NCBI GenBank assembly: GCA_950295325.1
Contig: OX485803.1
Span: 73,919,554 to 73,983,553 of the forward strand
Direction of reading: 5' to 3'
DNA: 64,000 nt
Origin: Polytrichum commune
Lineage: Eukaryota > Streptophyta > Polytrichopsida > Polytrichales > Polytrichaceae
The notes under the pieces: model-generated
Told to the model about the DNA's origin: nothing
What the model saw: only the letters and a program-made list of their open reading frames with translations
Databases searched by the model: none
In this document: positions 37,941-49,800 of the stretch, piece by piece
Numbering within the stretch: the stretch's first letter is position 1
Layout of the letters: every line of letters starts with the position of its first letter
Position numbers and translations under genes: made by a program

Positions 37941-38126
37941 TTTGGATTTTGGACCTTGAAAATGAAGTGCACTATATATGGGTTATATGGAGAAGTGGCC
38001 TTCAAGAATGCAAGGATTAGGCCAAGGTTGGGGGTTAGGCCAAGGTTGGGGCGGGCCAAGCTTGGGTTTTTTTCGGTGTTGCCCTTGCCCCCCACCCTAA
38101 TGAATGCAACACTTGTCGGGGGTATT
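37216..38126. other. No gene seen; AT microsatellite
   Basis: A (GT)n run followed by a (TA)n run lies at about 37900-37936. Short ORFs either side only read through it. Confidence 0.6.
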
Positions 38127-38450
38127 TAGGCCCACTTTACACTAGAAGTCAAGGCCAAGGGCCGAGGGAAATTTTGCAATCTTATTGGTTGTGAGCTTAA
38201 GGCCAACCCGAAGAGCTTTAGACTAGGAGTCAAAGCCAACAATTAATTGAATATTTTAATCTATAAAATGTTGGCCTTGAGATGGCCCCCAAGGCACAAA
38301 AGGAACCCTCGTGAATTGGGGGGCCAACAAAGGCCCATGGGGCCAATGAGTACACAAACTTGAGGCCGACTCAAGCTTCAAAAGAACTTAAATATTGGTT
38401 AGGTTGGCCCCAAGATTTCACGGCCTTGACTCCTAGTGTAAAGCGGCCCT
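38127..38450. mobile_element. MITE of the hAT-like family
   Basis: About 323 bases with inverted ends of roughly 28 bases. The left is CCCACTTTACACTAGAAGTC; the right, reversed, is AGGGCCGCTTTACACTAGG. The first 17 or so bases of the right end match the ends of the composite element at 53.1-55.7 kb. The interior is rich in GGCC. No clear target duplication is visible. Confidence 0.75.
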
Positions 38451-38487
38451 TGGAGAGACCCCTTGGAACCCCATGCAAACCGACCCT

Positions 38488-38640
38488 GAGGGGTAGTTTA
38501 CACTATGGACCATGGAAGATGGCCTTTGTCAATGGTCTGAGTTCATGGTCCAACTTCATAAAAACTAATTTTGACAGCCTTGGGCCCTTCACTAGGTGTA
38601 AACCGAATGTGGACCAAGATGAAAGACCATGGACCAAAAA
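38488..38640. repeat. Short inverted-repeat unit next to the MITE
   Basis: Phrases TAGTTTACACTATGGACCATGG and, reversed, TCCACATTCGGTTTACACC echo the same terminal repeat family. Probably a second, smaller MITE relic. Confidence 0.4.
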
Positions 38641-38964
38641 GTGAAGGTGTTGATTTTTTTTAATATATGCACAAAAAATGTAGTTTTAAAAAAAAAAACT
38701 TTGACCATTCTCTTGGCTTAAATAGTCTTGTCTTGACCTCACTTCTTGTTTTTGCTTGTTTTCACTTTGAATTTCAGCAAGCATGGTTGTAATGAATGAG
38801 AGGAGGAGGAGCCTTGTGTTGTTTTTAGAATTATACATATTTTTGTACATGCTTGTGAAGCATGTTGTGGATATTAAAGCATTGCTTTTGTAAGGAGAAT
38901 GGAAGAAGGTTGCAATTTTGAGCTTGGTTTATAAGAGTATAGGGCATATAGAGAGAGAAACATA

Positions 38965-39410
38965 TGGAATCAAGAACGGATGTCCGAATTTGTGGAACGA
39001 TTGTTGTTCAGATTGTGGACGGAGAATGAGTTTGGAAAGCGAACTCAAGTGAAATATAATACATATAGATTTTTGTGTGAGAGGTTGGGCCTATATTTGA
39101 GGAAAGAAGAAACTTGATTTAGAGTTACTATACCGGTGCAAGAGAGGGTAGCAATGTCATTGCATAGGTAGGTAGCGGCGATGGACTATAAAACATAGGA
39201 GACTTGTATGGAGTTCATAAGAGCACATTATCAAAAATAGTGAGGGAATTTTGTAAGATTGTTAGGAAGCATTTGCAACATGCTTTTGTATAAACTTTGA
39301 ATGAATCGCAGTTTAGAGTTTTAACGACAAGGTTTAAACAACTGCATGGTATACGTTATTGTAGGTTGATAGCCGGTTTGACACAAAATAACTCTAAGAA
39401 TGTAAGTTAG
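38965..39410 (+). pseudogene. PIF/Harbinger transposase relic
   Basis: Translated pieces fit the N-terminal part of a plant Harbinger (DDE_Tnp_4) transposase. The frame from 38965 reads 'MSEFVERLLFRLW' and 'FRVTIPVQERVAMSLHR'. A second frame reads 'IGDLYGVHKSTLSKIVREF' (the helix-turn-helix-like GVxKSTxSKI segment), then 'FRVLTTRFKQLHGIRY'. Stops fall at about 39115, 39165 and 39290, with at least one frameshift. The catalytic DDE part after 'LHGI' is lost. It is not expressed as a transposase, but it could mark the family that moved the TTA-flanked MITEs at 17-18 kb. Confidence 0.75.
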
Positions 39411-41050
39411 ATTATTTTGAAAATGGTAGACACAATTGGCCGGAATTACTTCAATTCACCTTACGCTTTTGTACACTATTTATGGTATTTAATGTCACTT
39501 ACTATTTGGAGTTATGCAGTGCTATAACATTTTACCAAGTAAAGTCATATGTTGTATATTGTCCTTATAGCCTATTTAATATTTGTTGGTAACAAAGGAA
39601 ATCTATAGCGAGAAGTTATAGCCTTGCGTAATTCCAAACAGTAAGTTAACACTAAGCATCATAAACAATTTAGTGTTAATAATCATTGTGAGGCACTATA
39701 TAGAGGAGGGGTTTGCATTATATTCCGAGTTGTCCTTAGTCATTGCAACATGAAATTGCTTGACTATGAAAGAGAAGGGGTTTGCATTATATTCCAAGTT
39801 TTCCTTAGTCATTGCAAAGAATATGGGTTAACATGAAATTGCTTGACTGTGAACTTGGTTCATGTCCTTAACATATTTTTGGGCCTCGATTCCACGCAGA
39901 AGATACACTTATTTGGAATTGTGTTAAACTAGAGAAAGCTGGTACATGAAACAAAGTACTACATCCAAGAATAATTTTGTGATTTGAAATTTTTATGCAA
40001 AAGTTATGAACGAATTTTAATAAGCATTTTCAAGAAGTGAGGAGGTTTGAAAAAAAGAGTGTTATGAACATATTTTCAAAAGTTTGATTATGCCAAGCAA
40101 TTATTTATTCATTCTTTTGGAGTTTTGTTAACCCTAAGACAAGCCAGATAATCAAACATAGTACCACCTCCAACAACAACAAAAAGTGCAATTTGAAGTT
40201 TTAATACAAAAGATACGGACAAATGAACACAAGAGGATTATTGGGTTTCATCTCTCAAGTTTACATATCCCACATGGATTGTGAACACCTCACAGGATGG
40301 AGTTATATACTGAAACGTAATAATGGTTGAATGTGGGTGTCTTAAACCTATTGATAGGGTACATGCTAGGAGTGTAAGAAAGTCATAGGTGGGGTGTTGA
40401 GATTTTCCTTCTCTTTTTTTTTTGAAATGTTGGATTTACCTTTGGCACTTTAAAAAATTATCCGACACAACTGGCTAACAACCTACGATATTTGGCAAAG
40501 CCAGGCGGGGATGGGTTTTTAAGGTGAGTAGGCTTAAAATGGACATTTTTTTTGGCTTTGCACCCATTTCTTTTAGGATATTAAACACGCATTTGGTACA
40601 AGACAATTATAGTAGAGGTGCCTATTCTCGATCATGATCCCATCAGCAACCTATAGGGTAACCAAAATTTTGATCAAGTTGGGACTGAATTTCAATTAGG
40701 CTGGAACTAATAGTGCCATGACACATGTCCGAGATTTGAGTGCTCAAGTGACGAGGAATGAGCAGTTTTGGTAGACTCAAGACATTAGCAGTATGTTTTA
40801 GGCCAACTTTTGGCTTTAAAATTTCACAATAATGCCAATTTTAGGAATAAATTACCAATTTTTTTGTAGTCCTCCTAATTTGTATCTTCCCATATGGGAA
40901 AAAATGCATCACCTTTTATTTCTCTAGATGCAGCATAGAATATCTTAAGTGATCAGTAATGGGCTCTTCTACTCTAGATAGCAACTCCAAATCAAAGACA
41001 AAGGCGTTTTCCTCATAATTTCTCAAGCTTGTGTGAATATCTTATACATT
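39411..41050. other. No gene seen
   Basis: AT-rich DNA. A direct repeat of about 40 bases (GGGGTTTGCATTATATTCC(A/G)AGTT) occurs at 39708 and 39778. Confidence 0.5.
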
Positions 41051-41051
41051 A

Positions 41052-41600
41052 TCAAAGTGACGATTTTTCTTTTCTTAAGTGATCATATTGGTAAGTCCCT
41101 TCAATTAGCTTGACTATTGAGCCTAGATCAGTTAATGAGTTGTGAGCATGTAGGCAATGACTTTTAAGTACATGTATTTTTGGCAGTCGTTCTTTAGATT
41201 TGCACCTAACTACACACCACTCAAATGTAAGTGTTTGATTAAGGTATGTAACTACATTAAGCCCATTTACCTTCCGTATAGTGTCCCAACTCATGACCTT
41301 GCTTAATACGCTTTGAAGTGTATTATTAAAAGTAATGAAATGATTGGGTTGCACAATGTTTCTTGCTTTCAATAAAAATATTATGGAAACCTTACATGTA
41401 ACAATCAAAATCCACACTTAGTTCAAAAGCAACCCATTGTGTAACACTAGTAGCCATATAGTGGCACTTGATGGATTTGTGATGCCACTAACTCCATACA
41501 ACCAAAGCCACACATGAGTTACACCAATTCCCTTTAATAAACTAAGTGTAGAGCGCATGACATACACCCTTTTATGAGACACCCAAGATCCCTTGCCCAT
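41052..41600 (-). pseudogene. Unrecognised decayed ORF with one in-frame stop
   Basis: A single minus-strand frame runs about 180 codons from 41600 to 41052, interrupted once by a stop at 41418-41420. The upstream part reads 'GIGVTHVWLWLYGVSG'; the downstream part includes 'VNGLNVVTYLNQTLTFEW'. I do not recognise the family. Its length, with a single stop, is unusual in this AT-rich setting and suggests a once-coding piece, possibly of a transposon. Confidence 0.3.
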
Positions 41601-43180
41601 CCATGTTTAGGGTTGGAAGTCACTTAACACTTGGTCCTAGAGGCTCTGCCCCAATTCCCATAAGCTATCATCACCACACACTAGCCTTGGAACTTTCAAT
41701 CAAGAGTTCATGACATGCCTCATTGGTGCAAACAGCTAAGGAACCCAAATGGCTCCCCATGACAAATCATACTAATTTTAGGAATGGAGGAAATCCCCGG
41801 ATACCACCCCATGATTTCTCTATCATTCCCGCTCATATAAGCTTTTGGTCCTTCATGCAAGGCCCCTACCTCACCATCAAAACATGGAATGTCCAACCTA
41901 AAGTGAGGTCACCTACCACTTTTGGAGCTAACATGTTGCAAACTTTGACAAGCTCTATAGGCTGCAACCCTTGTAAGATTGGCATATTCTTTACATTGTT
42001 GGAAAGCCCTTGAAAATGCCTTTCTAATGATAGTTCTATCACCTGGTATTATAAATCTTAATTTAAGGCAATTAAATAAGTAATGAAGCCTCTAGGAGGC
42101 ATTGAATGTGAGGCTCTTTTCAAGACAACCTCCACCCTTCATGAGGCTTAGTGTTTTCCCTTAGCAACTTTTTTTGTTGCCACATGTACGCTTAGCCACC
42201 CCTCCATATGGGTGGTCATCACTTTGTCGTCTTGTGGGTTTTGGGCATCATCCAATGGTCCATCCCTACAAGTTGCATGTTGGGTCACACCAATTAGAGT
42301 CACGACATTGTACTTGTAGGTGTTCAATATACAAACCATTTCTTATTAAAAAAAATTTGTAAGCTACATATTTCAAATACAATAGTTGAAAATATTAATA
42401 AACCAAACAACTGATATTGTTGTTTGTATTGGACATAAATATATTATGATAATGTTTTTGACACATATATCCAATGTTATTTCAAACATATATTTTTGAC
42501 TTTAATTGTTTACAAACACAATACAAGTTGATTTTAACCTTCAATTTTTTGCTAACCTCATTTAACATTTTACCATGACTATCGATCTATCAATGTTTCA
42601 TATATGAAGTCTATATCAAAAAATACCATTGGAGTGACAATATTCATGGGGACCAACCATATTTATCCAGTTTGCTTCAACAAACTCAAGGACAACCATA
42701 CTAAACAATTCATCGTCATGGAGGTTGGATCCAAGATGACAATGAAAATTGTAATGATGATGACTATCTTATGTAGTGCAACATTTCTAGCAAAATACTT
42801 TTGTTGAAGATGGTGATTGTCGAATCTATGATAGGTTATGATGGTATGACATTTTTAATGAAAGTGCATCTATAAGGTTATTTTCGCAAGTTATTTTATG
42901 GTAGGGTTTGATATAATGCCTTGAACTTCTCACTATGTATTATGTGGTAGAAAATTAATTATTACTACAACATTATATCAATGGAGTTATTATGTTACAA
43001 TAAATGCACATACTTTTTCTTTGTCAAAATTATAGAAAATAGTCAAATGAAGATAATTTTTGTTGACAAAGTCATCAAAAACTTCCCCATCACCTAGACA
43101 TAATGAAACTTTAGGAAGATAGGTTTCAAAAACCAAGAAACAATCTCACATGTAGCCCCCTTTGCAACCCTACACATATA
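41601..43180. other. No gene seen
   Basis: Contains a 96-residue plus-strand ORF (41723-42013) without known relatives, and AT-rich spacer. Confidence 0.45.
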
Positions 43181-43199
43181 ACTAAATATAAAATTCAAA

Positions 43200-44110
43200 T
43201 TAAAAACAAGAATAACATAGTTTTGCATGCTCTGATACCTATAAACACCCTAGACACACTCATACCCTAGCTCAAAGTGCTTAAAACTTAAAATCCAATA
43301 CAAAGTGCACATCAAAAGAAGATTAACATGTTTTTGCATATTTTTCACACCTATAAACATCTTAGACACATTCATATGCCACTTCAAAGTGCTTAGAACC
43401 CAAATTAAAACAAAATGTACATAGACAAGATTAGCATGACTTTGCACACCTATAAATACCCTACACATATTTGTACACCATCTCAAACCACTCAATATCT
43501 AAATAAAACAAAAAGCACATACAATAAAGGACACGATTAACATGATTTTGAATATTTGTTACACATATAAACACCCTAGACACATTCATGCACCACCTCA
43601 AAGCACTTAGAAACTAAATCAAACCCAAATTGTACATCCTATAACAAGAGCATCATGTTTCTGTGTGCTTAACACCTTCAAGCAGACCCTAGTATCATGC
43701 ATGTTATGAACCTTAAAAACACAAACAAAATCCAACAAATATTGCATTTCTATACACCTAAATGGCCTTTGAAATCTAACCCTAAATCTTCCATATCTTT
43801 AACATCCGGAAAATATGCAGACAAACCTCAAGCACTCAAGGGCACACTTAGCCCAAAAGTTGCAATCTACATACTTGAATGGACAAACGAATTGTAACTC
43901 CTAAACACTTGACACCTCTAACCCCCCTTGTAGGCATGCATACAAGTTGTCAAAGGACTTAGAAGCAATGTCCAACAAAAGTACACTTCTAAACATCTAA
44001 ATGCACTTCAAAAAAATGCCATATTTTTTGCTTAAACACCTCTAAATAGCCTAGATTCATGCACGCAAGACCTCAAAGCACTTGAGTTCCACACTCAACA
44101 AAATGTTTGT
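43200..44110. repeat. Minisatellite of about 100-120 bp units
   Basis: At least four units, roughly at 43250, 43362, 43460 and 43575, with weaker ones to 44110. Each holds ACACC(T/C)ATAAACACC(C/T)TAGACACA, CTCAAAG(T/C)(G/A)CTTAGAA and an A-rich spacer ending in ATTAACATG. A different sequence from the block at the window start, though similar in style. Confidence 0.8.
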
Positions 44111-46068
44111 GTAACAATATTGAAGTGTTCAATTACATTTTTAGATGCTCCAACATATTAAGGAAGAATATGCAGAGGTTCATCATGTTGGTCAATGTTG
44201 CCATACACACCACAATGGTCTCAAATGACACATATATTTTCATGCAAAATGTAATGATTTAATATGGTATCTCATTGGTTTTTCTTTACTTAGCACTTTT
44301 CTAATTAATCAATATGAAATCATTGATTTGTGCAAAGTCCTTCCATTAGCATGATAACGCGATTCATCACACTTGGAAGACTGTAACCAAATTTGATTTA
44401 TTTAGGGTAGGATTTGCATCTCTTATTTATGAGCTAGATCTACCAAATTCAAATGGCAAAGTGCTAATTATGGTTATGGTTTCAAAACTTAAGAGAACCA
44501 AAACAACACATGATTTCAGTCTAAGATAGACGGATGAGAAACCTTGGCTTTGAGCATCCCACACAGTGAAGCAACAAAGATTTTTTTTTTGCCGGTCCTC
44601 TCAATTGTTGCACGAAGTAAAATGATGGTTCAAAGAGAAGCCATTGTAGTTGTAGAAAAATGTTTGCAAGTCTCTTAGAACCAACATGTTCAAATGCTCA
44701 TCCTACCTTACAAAAAAAACCGGATATCTCTAGAGCAAATGGAAGGGCAACAATACCTAATTCCGTACTTTCATTATCTACGTTAAAAAAATAGACAAGT
44801 ATAACTGGGTGGATGAGACTTTGTTGCCCAATTTGAAATGTGTATTCTCAACCCTACAATATTCACCAATAGTGATGAAATGTCTTTCTAAAAACTATTG
44901 CAAAGGACCTCACTTTGGGTGTTACCCATGAAGATGGTAGTAATGATGCTATTGCTTTGGTTGTTGCTCTCTTTAAAATGATCTATTAATTCCAACGACC
45001 TCCCTCGATTGCAAATCCATTTTTTAAAGGGTGTCGGTGTTGGAGTGTGGAAAACCTTGTTTATGGAGTAAGGGTTGATTGATTTGCATATTTAAAAATT
45101 GATGTACCATATTCAACAAATATTATACACAATATATAAATTTAGAAGACATTTCATTTGCAATATGCCAAGTCGCATAGTGTTAGGGTATATGTGCAAA
45201 TTAACAATGCATGAGAGAGAGGGAGAGGTTGGAGAGGGATTAGTCGGTAAGTATTGCAAGCCAATGCCACATGTGGTTTCTAATAGGGGAGAGTCTCCTC
45301 TCCAGAATAATCCCTAATGTAAGAGCCATGACAACTTCAAGATTACTAGCATGTTTATTATGAGACCCAAAGCGTAACTGATGTAACAAACACTCAACTC
45401 GACATTGGTAACAATCATTGTATTTTTGGCCCTAGGGAAAATGGGGGAAAATGGTGTAAAACGGAGTTGATGAATTTGTTCCATTCATTAGACCTTCACA
45501 CGAAAATGGGGGGATGTTGGATCTTCTCAAGGTAGGATGGAGATTCATTCCATGAGAATATCATTGCGGAGGGAATGTATTGGGTGAATGTCAACCCTCG
45601 TGTTTGATGGAGATTCCCTACAATAACAAGCAAAAAAATGCCCCGGTTCTTTCGGACAACTTGAAACCACAAGGGGTACCAACAACTTGTTGTAGTGCCA
45701 AAACCACGAATCCCTAAACTTGCATCCGGATTCAACCATGAAAACGTGTGCCACTAAGGACTGAATAGAAAGCAATCCTTTCATTTCGTAAGGACTATAA
45801 ACCTAGAAGTAAAGTTCAAAATAAAAACATGATAACTGTTCAAAATAATGTCAAAGACTCGGAAAAAAAGGTGATGAGTGACGCATTTTTTGTACGCGTT
45901 ATCGGTGGTGGACCTCTCTGAAAGAATTGATAAAAGCTTTATTATTTTGGTGACCTTCTGCAATCAATTTCTGAAAGGTTGGAAGATGAAAGGAAGGAAT
46001 CCTCACTCTAACGCTCGATAAAACATGATGAACATTCACGTTGGTGCAAAAGCACACAGGTGTTTGTG
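44111..46068. other. No gene seen
   Basis: AT-rich spacer. Minus-strand ORFs at 45496-45784 overlap in different frames and resemble nothing known. The last few hundred bases may include the 3' UTR of the beta-propeller gene. Confidence 0.45.
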
Positions 46069-48762
46069 TTATTTGATAATTATTGAACTCCCAGTCAACT
46101 CAAATCGACTCCATGACCTGTAATCTCTTCCTTTGCTTATGGCCAACCCGATGGCACTTTCTTGTTTGGAGGAATTTGCACCTACATAGTAGAGCCGGAA
46201 ACTGCCATCATTCAATTGAACCACATGTGGGGCTGCCACTGTGCCATTATCCCATGCGTCCTCTCCAATTCGCGCACTGAAAATGGGGCCAACTATGGTC
46301 TCATCTTTCTCCCATTTGATACCATCTGTAGATAATGCTAAACCTATTCCATGTACACCCTTGCTATTCACACCTTCATAAAACATCACATATTGCTCCT
46401 CAATAACTAGCACATGCCTGCGGCCTACCCCACCTTCGTCCCATGAACCTGGCAATCCCTTTGTGAGCACCTTGCCTTTTTTCACCCATTCAACTCCATC
46501 AGTTGAAGTCGCAGCCCCTATGGAAGAAAAAGGAGGAATTTGCTTCTCAATGGAGCTGTATGTCATCAACCATTGCTTGTTTTTTACATGCGAAACTGGA
46601 GGAATCACTCTCGGCCATGCGATGAAGACCTCATCCCATTCATTTTGTTTTCCAGCATTAAGGAGGGGGGGATGAGAGATGTTTTTTGGGCGGTTAAATT
46701 CAAGGCCGGTAGTGGATTTGATGAGTCCTGGTAGCATGCGAAGCCCTTGCATGGCCTTGCCTCCTGGACCAACTTCTATTTTCTCTAAGGACCCACCGAA
46801 GTAGAACATCCACCATTCACCTGCAAAGCGCACACACAAATGAAAATAGCGTGAGCAAATGACACTTTCTGATCCTTAACAGAAGACTCAGTGGGAACTC
46901 AATGTCGATGTTCTAGGCTGTTCAAAGATGAAATATGCCTGCAAATTTCATATGTATGTCAGATGGCCCACATTCTTTGCACTCGAACACGGTGATGCTC
47001 ACAATGTAGGGCTATGCCATATATGCGTATTTGGTGTCACTTGCTACTTGGATTTATAAAATGATAGTTTTCATTTTCTTACCAACAAAGGTCAAATTGG
47101 TTGGTTGGACATAAATGACTGCACTTGGTGAAAACTTAGATTCTAAGTAAAAGTTATGGCATTGCATGCCTCTGAATAGTGAGTGACACTAAAGACCATG
47201 TACAATGTTCTGCTTGGACAATGTACAAAGGGGCTCAACCATGGGGGAAGAAAAAATCACAGCTACTGGTGACACTAAAGACCATGCACAATGTTCTGCT
47301 TGGACAATGTACAAAGGGGCTCAACCATGGGGGGAGGAAAAATCAAAGCTACTGGTGAACACAAGAGAATATAGGTAGGAGACATGGGAGAGAGGGAATT
47401 ATCATATATGAGCACACCTCTCATCCATCCAACATAAAAACTTGATCCCTATAGGTTTGTTGCTGATTCATCTCAAATGACCTCGAGTAGACTAATTCGG
47501 GGTCTTCAGAGCTAATTCCATTAAATCGACTTAAAAAAACCTTGGGCTGCATACTATTTCAGGGTTTCCATGTTGGATGAATGAGATGAACACTCGTATA
47601 TGATATTTACCTCTTTGAAGACATGGCCAGGAATTGCTAGAACAGCTCATTCTCATCGCTTTGTTCTTGTGGATCGCAAAGGGCGCTATGAATTCTAGGG
47701 GAGAATGTGGACCTGAACATGGACACTATGATGGAGGACAATTCTGTGCAATGCTAGTTTGGACTCACACCGTCCTGGTCTGTTGCACCTGTGCATATGA
47801 ATCAATGTCCCATCTCATTTCCACATTGTCTGCTCCACATGCCGTTCTTGACAGTCAACCGTTTTGAAACTTTGGAACAGCCAGTGCATGAACACCCATG
47901 CGTCCTCGCTGTTCCAAAGTTCCAATATGTACAGAAGAACATGGCCACTTTGAAGACAATTGCTCGCCAGATCAGACAAGGCGCGCTTCTGTGGAGCAAA
48001 GGAATCATGTCCTGCGCTAGTACAAAATGGAAGAACCACAAACTCCTTGCACTCAATGTCAATACATAGAATTCTTAATTAAGCATGTGTAAGGACGTTC
48101 TCTTTCTATTCTAGCTTCAAGAATTCTTTTCAAGAATCAAGGACCTTAAGTGCATGCATAGTCAAGTGGCAAAATTTCATTAGTCGGCACCCTCATTGTT
48201 ACTTCTCTTCGGATATATCGCCTTGTTGCATCTACCAATTGAAGAGGTGTGTCCACAATGGAATCATTCTAGATTATCCAGGTTACCTAAGATTTTTTCC
48301 ATTTTCATTGATCCTACATAAGCTACTTCAGAGTGTAATGTTACTGGACACATGCAGGTTAAAGAGGTGCATTTGAGGGTATGAATGAGATTGGGTAATT
48401 GAAGTTAACTACAACAGAAGGTTCCGCCATAGCCATACCGTTGAGAAAGAAGACATCGCCACAGGCAACATGCACAGAATCGAAAGAAGAAGTCGATCCT
48501 TCATCATCCGGGTCGAGAATTGCCCCCTCGGGTAGAGCGCCCTTGGCTCGTTTCCAGTGCACTCCATCTTCGGAGAGGGCTAACCCTACACGTCCAGTTG
48601 AGAGGAGAGCTGGTTTTACTCCCGAATGCCAAGAATCGCTATTGCGGCCATAGTAGTACATCCTCCATACAGATGAAGCTGAATCATACACAACGATAGG
48701 GTGGAACACACATTTGTCATCCCACCAGCCTTCGCCCTCATCTCCTGGACCCAATAGCCTCC
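46069..48762 (-). CDS. Five-bladed beta-propeller, glycoside hydrolase family 43-like protein (5' end unresolved)
   Basis: Two exons are clear: 48762-48439 and 46820-46069, joined through Gly by a phase-1 GT-AG intron of 1.6 kb. Together they give about 357 residues ending at TAA/TGA near 46069. Repeated blade signatures are visible: WRMYYYGRNS, GRVGLALSEDGVHWKR, EWWMFYFGGS, IGAATSTDGVEW, YVMFYEGVNS, GIGLALSTDGIKWEK and FRLYYVGANS. These are typical of GH43/GH32-clan propellers in plants, algae and cyanobacteria. Acidic candidates lie in WDDKC and WDEGG, but catalysis cannot be assigned. The upstream exon starts at an acceptor CAG|GGAGG; either a 5' exon is missing from view, or translation starts in-frame at 48829. 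The acceptor neighbourhood is duplicated at 49.1 and 49.8 kb. Confidence 0.8.
47183..47354. repeat. 86-bp tandem duplication in the propeller gene intron
   Basis: Two head-to-tail copies, 47183-47268 and 47269-47354, nearly identical (GTGACACTAAAGACCATG starts each). A recent event. Confidence 0.95.
47400..47605. mobile_element. 206-bp MITE with 42-bp terminal inverted repeats
   Basis: The left end TATCATATATGAGCACACCT (47400-47441) and the right end (47564-47605, reversed TATCATATACGAGTGTTCAT) pair over about 42 bases, including CATCCATCCAACAT / CATTCATCCAACAT. It is non-coding and lies in the 1.6 kb intron. Confidence 0.85.
47606..48060. other. Intron sequence, no nested gene seen
   Basis: ORFs on both strands overlap here (for example 47791-48069). 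None resembles a known family. Confidence 0.45.
48066..48200 (+). repeat. Dispersed TTCTTAA-type repeat, copy 1
   Basis: Begins TTCTTAATTAAGCATGTGTA and continues with CTCTTTCTATTCTAGC, CAAGAATCAAGGACCTTAA and GCATGCATAGTCAAGTGGC. The same string of landmarks appears reversed at 49.3-49.45 kb and forward at 58.65 kb. Confidence 0.8.
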
Positions 48763-49800
48763 CTGCCAGTCTAGCAAAACAATGAAGATCAATTCTATGA
48801 CCTATGTGGCCACATGTAATTTCCATCATCGGGAAGAAAAGAGACTATGGCATCACAGGAAGTTTCTTAGGGTGAACCACACATTCAGACATATCCATCT
48901 CATTCAGAAATTGGTCCATATGGTCCAATGGTCCAAGAAATTGGATGCAAAGTTCTTCAATGATGTGCATAATCTGCTCATCTCGAAAGTTAGATTATGC
49001 ATCCTCGACAAACAGAGCGATACATATTTCCTAAAGCAGCATCGGTGTATACCTTACATTGCATGGACGACGACAACCACAACCAGTTCTCTATTAACCA
49101 ACAGCCTCCCTGCCAATCTAGCAAAACAATAGAGATCAATTTGATTACCTACTGTGGCAACAAGTAATTTCTATCATAGATTTCTTAAGTGGTGTAATGG
49201 GTGTTCTCCCTAGATAAGCATCTTGGAGAGTATACGCTCGGTGAGATTCTTTTCGGCAAGGTCTTTTAAGTTGAACCTTGGAAGATGGGAGAAGGTTTTG
49301 TCCGAAGATGGGTAACTATGAGTTGCTGACTAATGAGAGCTTAATGTCACTTAACTATGCTTGGCATTCATGCATGTAATTAAGGACCTTGATTCTTGGA
49401 TTTGATCTTACGCTAGAATAGAAAGAGAACGCCGTTACACATACTTAAGAAAGCTACGATCGTGAAGATTAGAGATTATGCCCATCATCGGAAGTTTCTT
49501 AGGGCGAACCACAAATTCAGACACATCCATCTCATTGAGAACATGAATGCCATATGGCCCAACGAATTGTTTACAAAGTTCTTCGATAATGTGCAGAATT
49601 GGCTCTTCCCAAAAGTTAGATAATGCATCCTCTCGACATAAAAAAACGATAGAAATTTCCTTAAAGCAGCATCGGTGTACCCCTCCATTGCATGGACGAC
49701 GGCAACTACAAATCTTGGTGGAATTCTTAGTGCAGAAGGAAATTCACCTGTCTGCTCCGAAGGAGTCAGGGTGTGGTACCACATTAGCCTCCCTGTCATG
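48757..49800. repeat. Segmental duplication upstream of the propeller exon, second copy interrupted
   Basis: The block 48757-49090 (the acceptor of the propeller exon plus upstream DNA) is repeated. Its first part recurs at 49108-49180 and its remainder at 49485-49720, the two being split by an inserted element at 49184-49452. Shared phrases are CTAGCAAAACAAT(A/G)(A/G)AGATCAAT, GGAAGTTTCTTAGGG(T/C)GAACC, and CTAAAGCAGCATCGGTGTA / TTAAAGCAGCATCGGTGTA. A third acceptor-like copy (CAG|GGAGGCTA reversed) sits at 49792. Confidence 0.8.
49184..49452 (-). mobile_element. TTCTTAAG-type element inserted in the duplicated block
   Basis: The ends are TTCTTAAGTGGTGTAATGG (left) and, reversed, TTCTTAAGTATGTGTAACGG (right): imperfect terminal inverted repeats about 20 bases long. 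The right half matches copy 1 at 48066 and copy 3 at 58655. It breaks the second copy of the duplicated block between 49180 and 49481, so it arrived after the duplication. Confidence 0.75.

Noticed and set aside
37890..38129. ORFs reading 'YIYIYIYI' around 37.9 kb
   Set aside because: They simply translate a (TA)n microsatellite.
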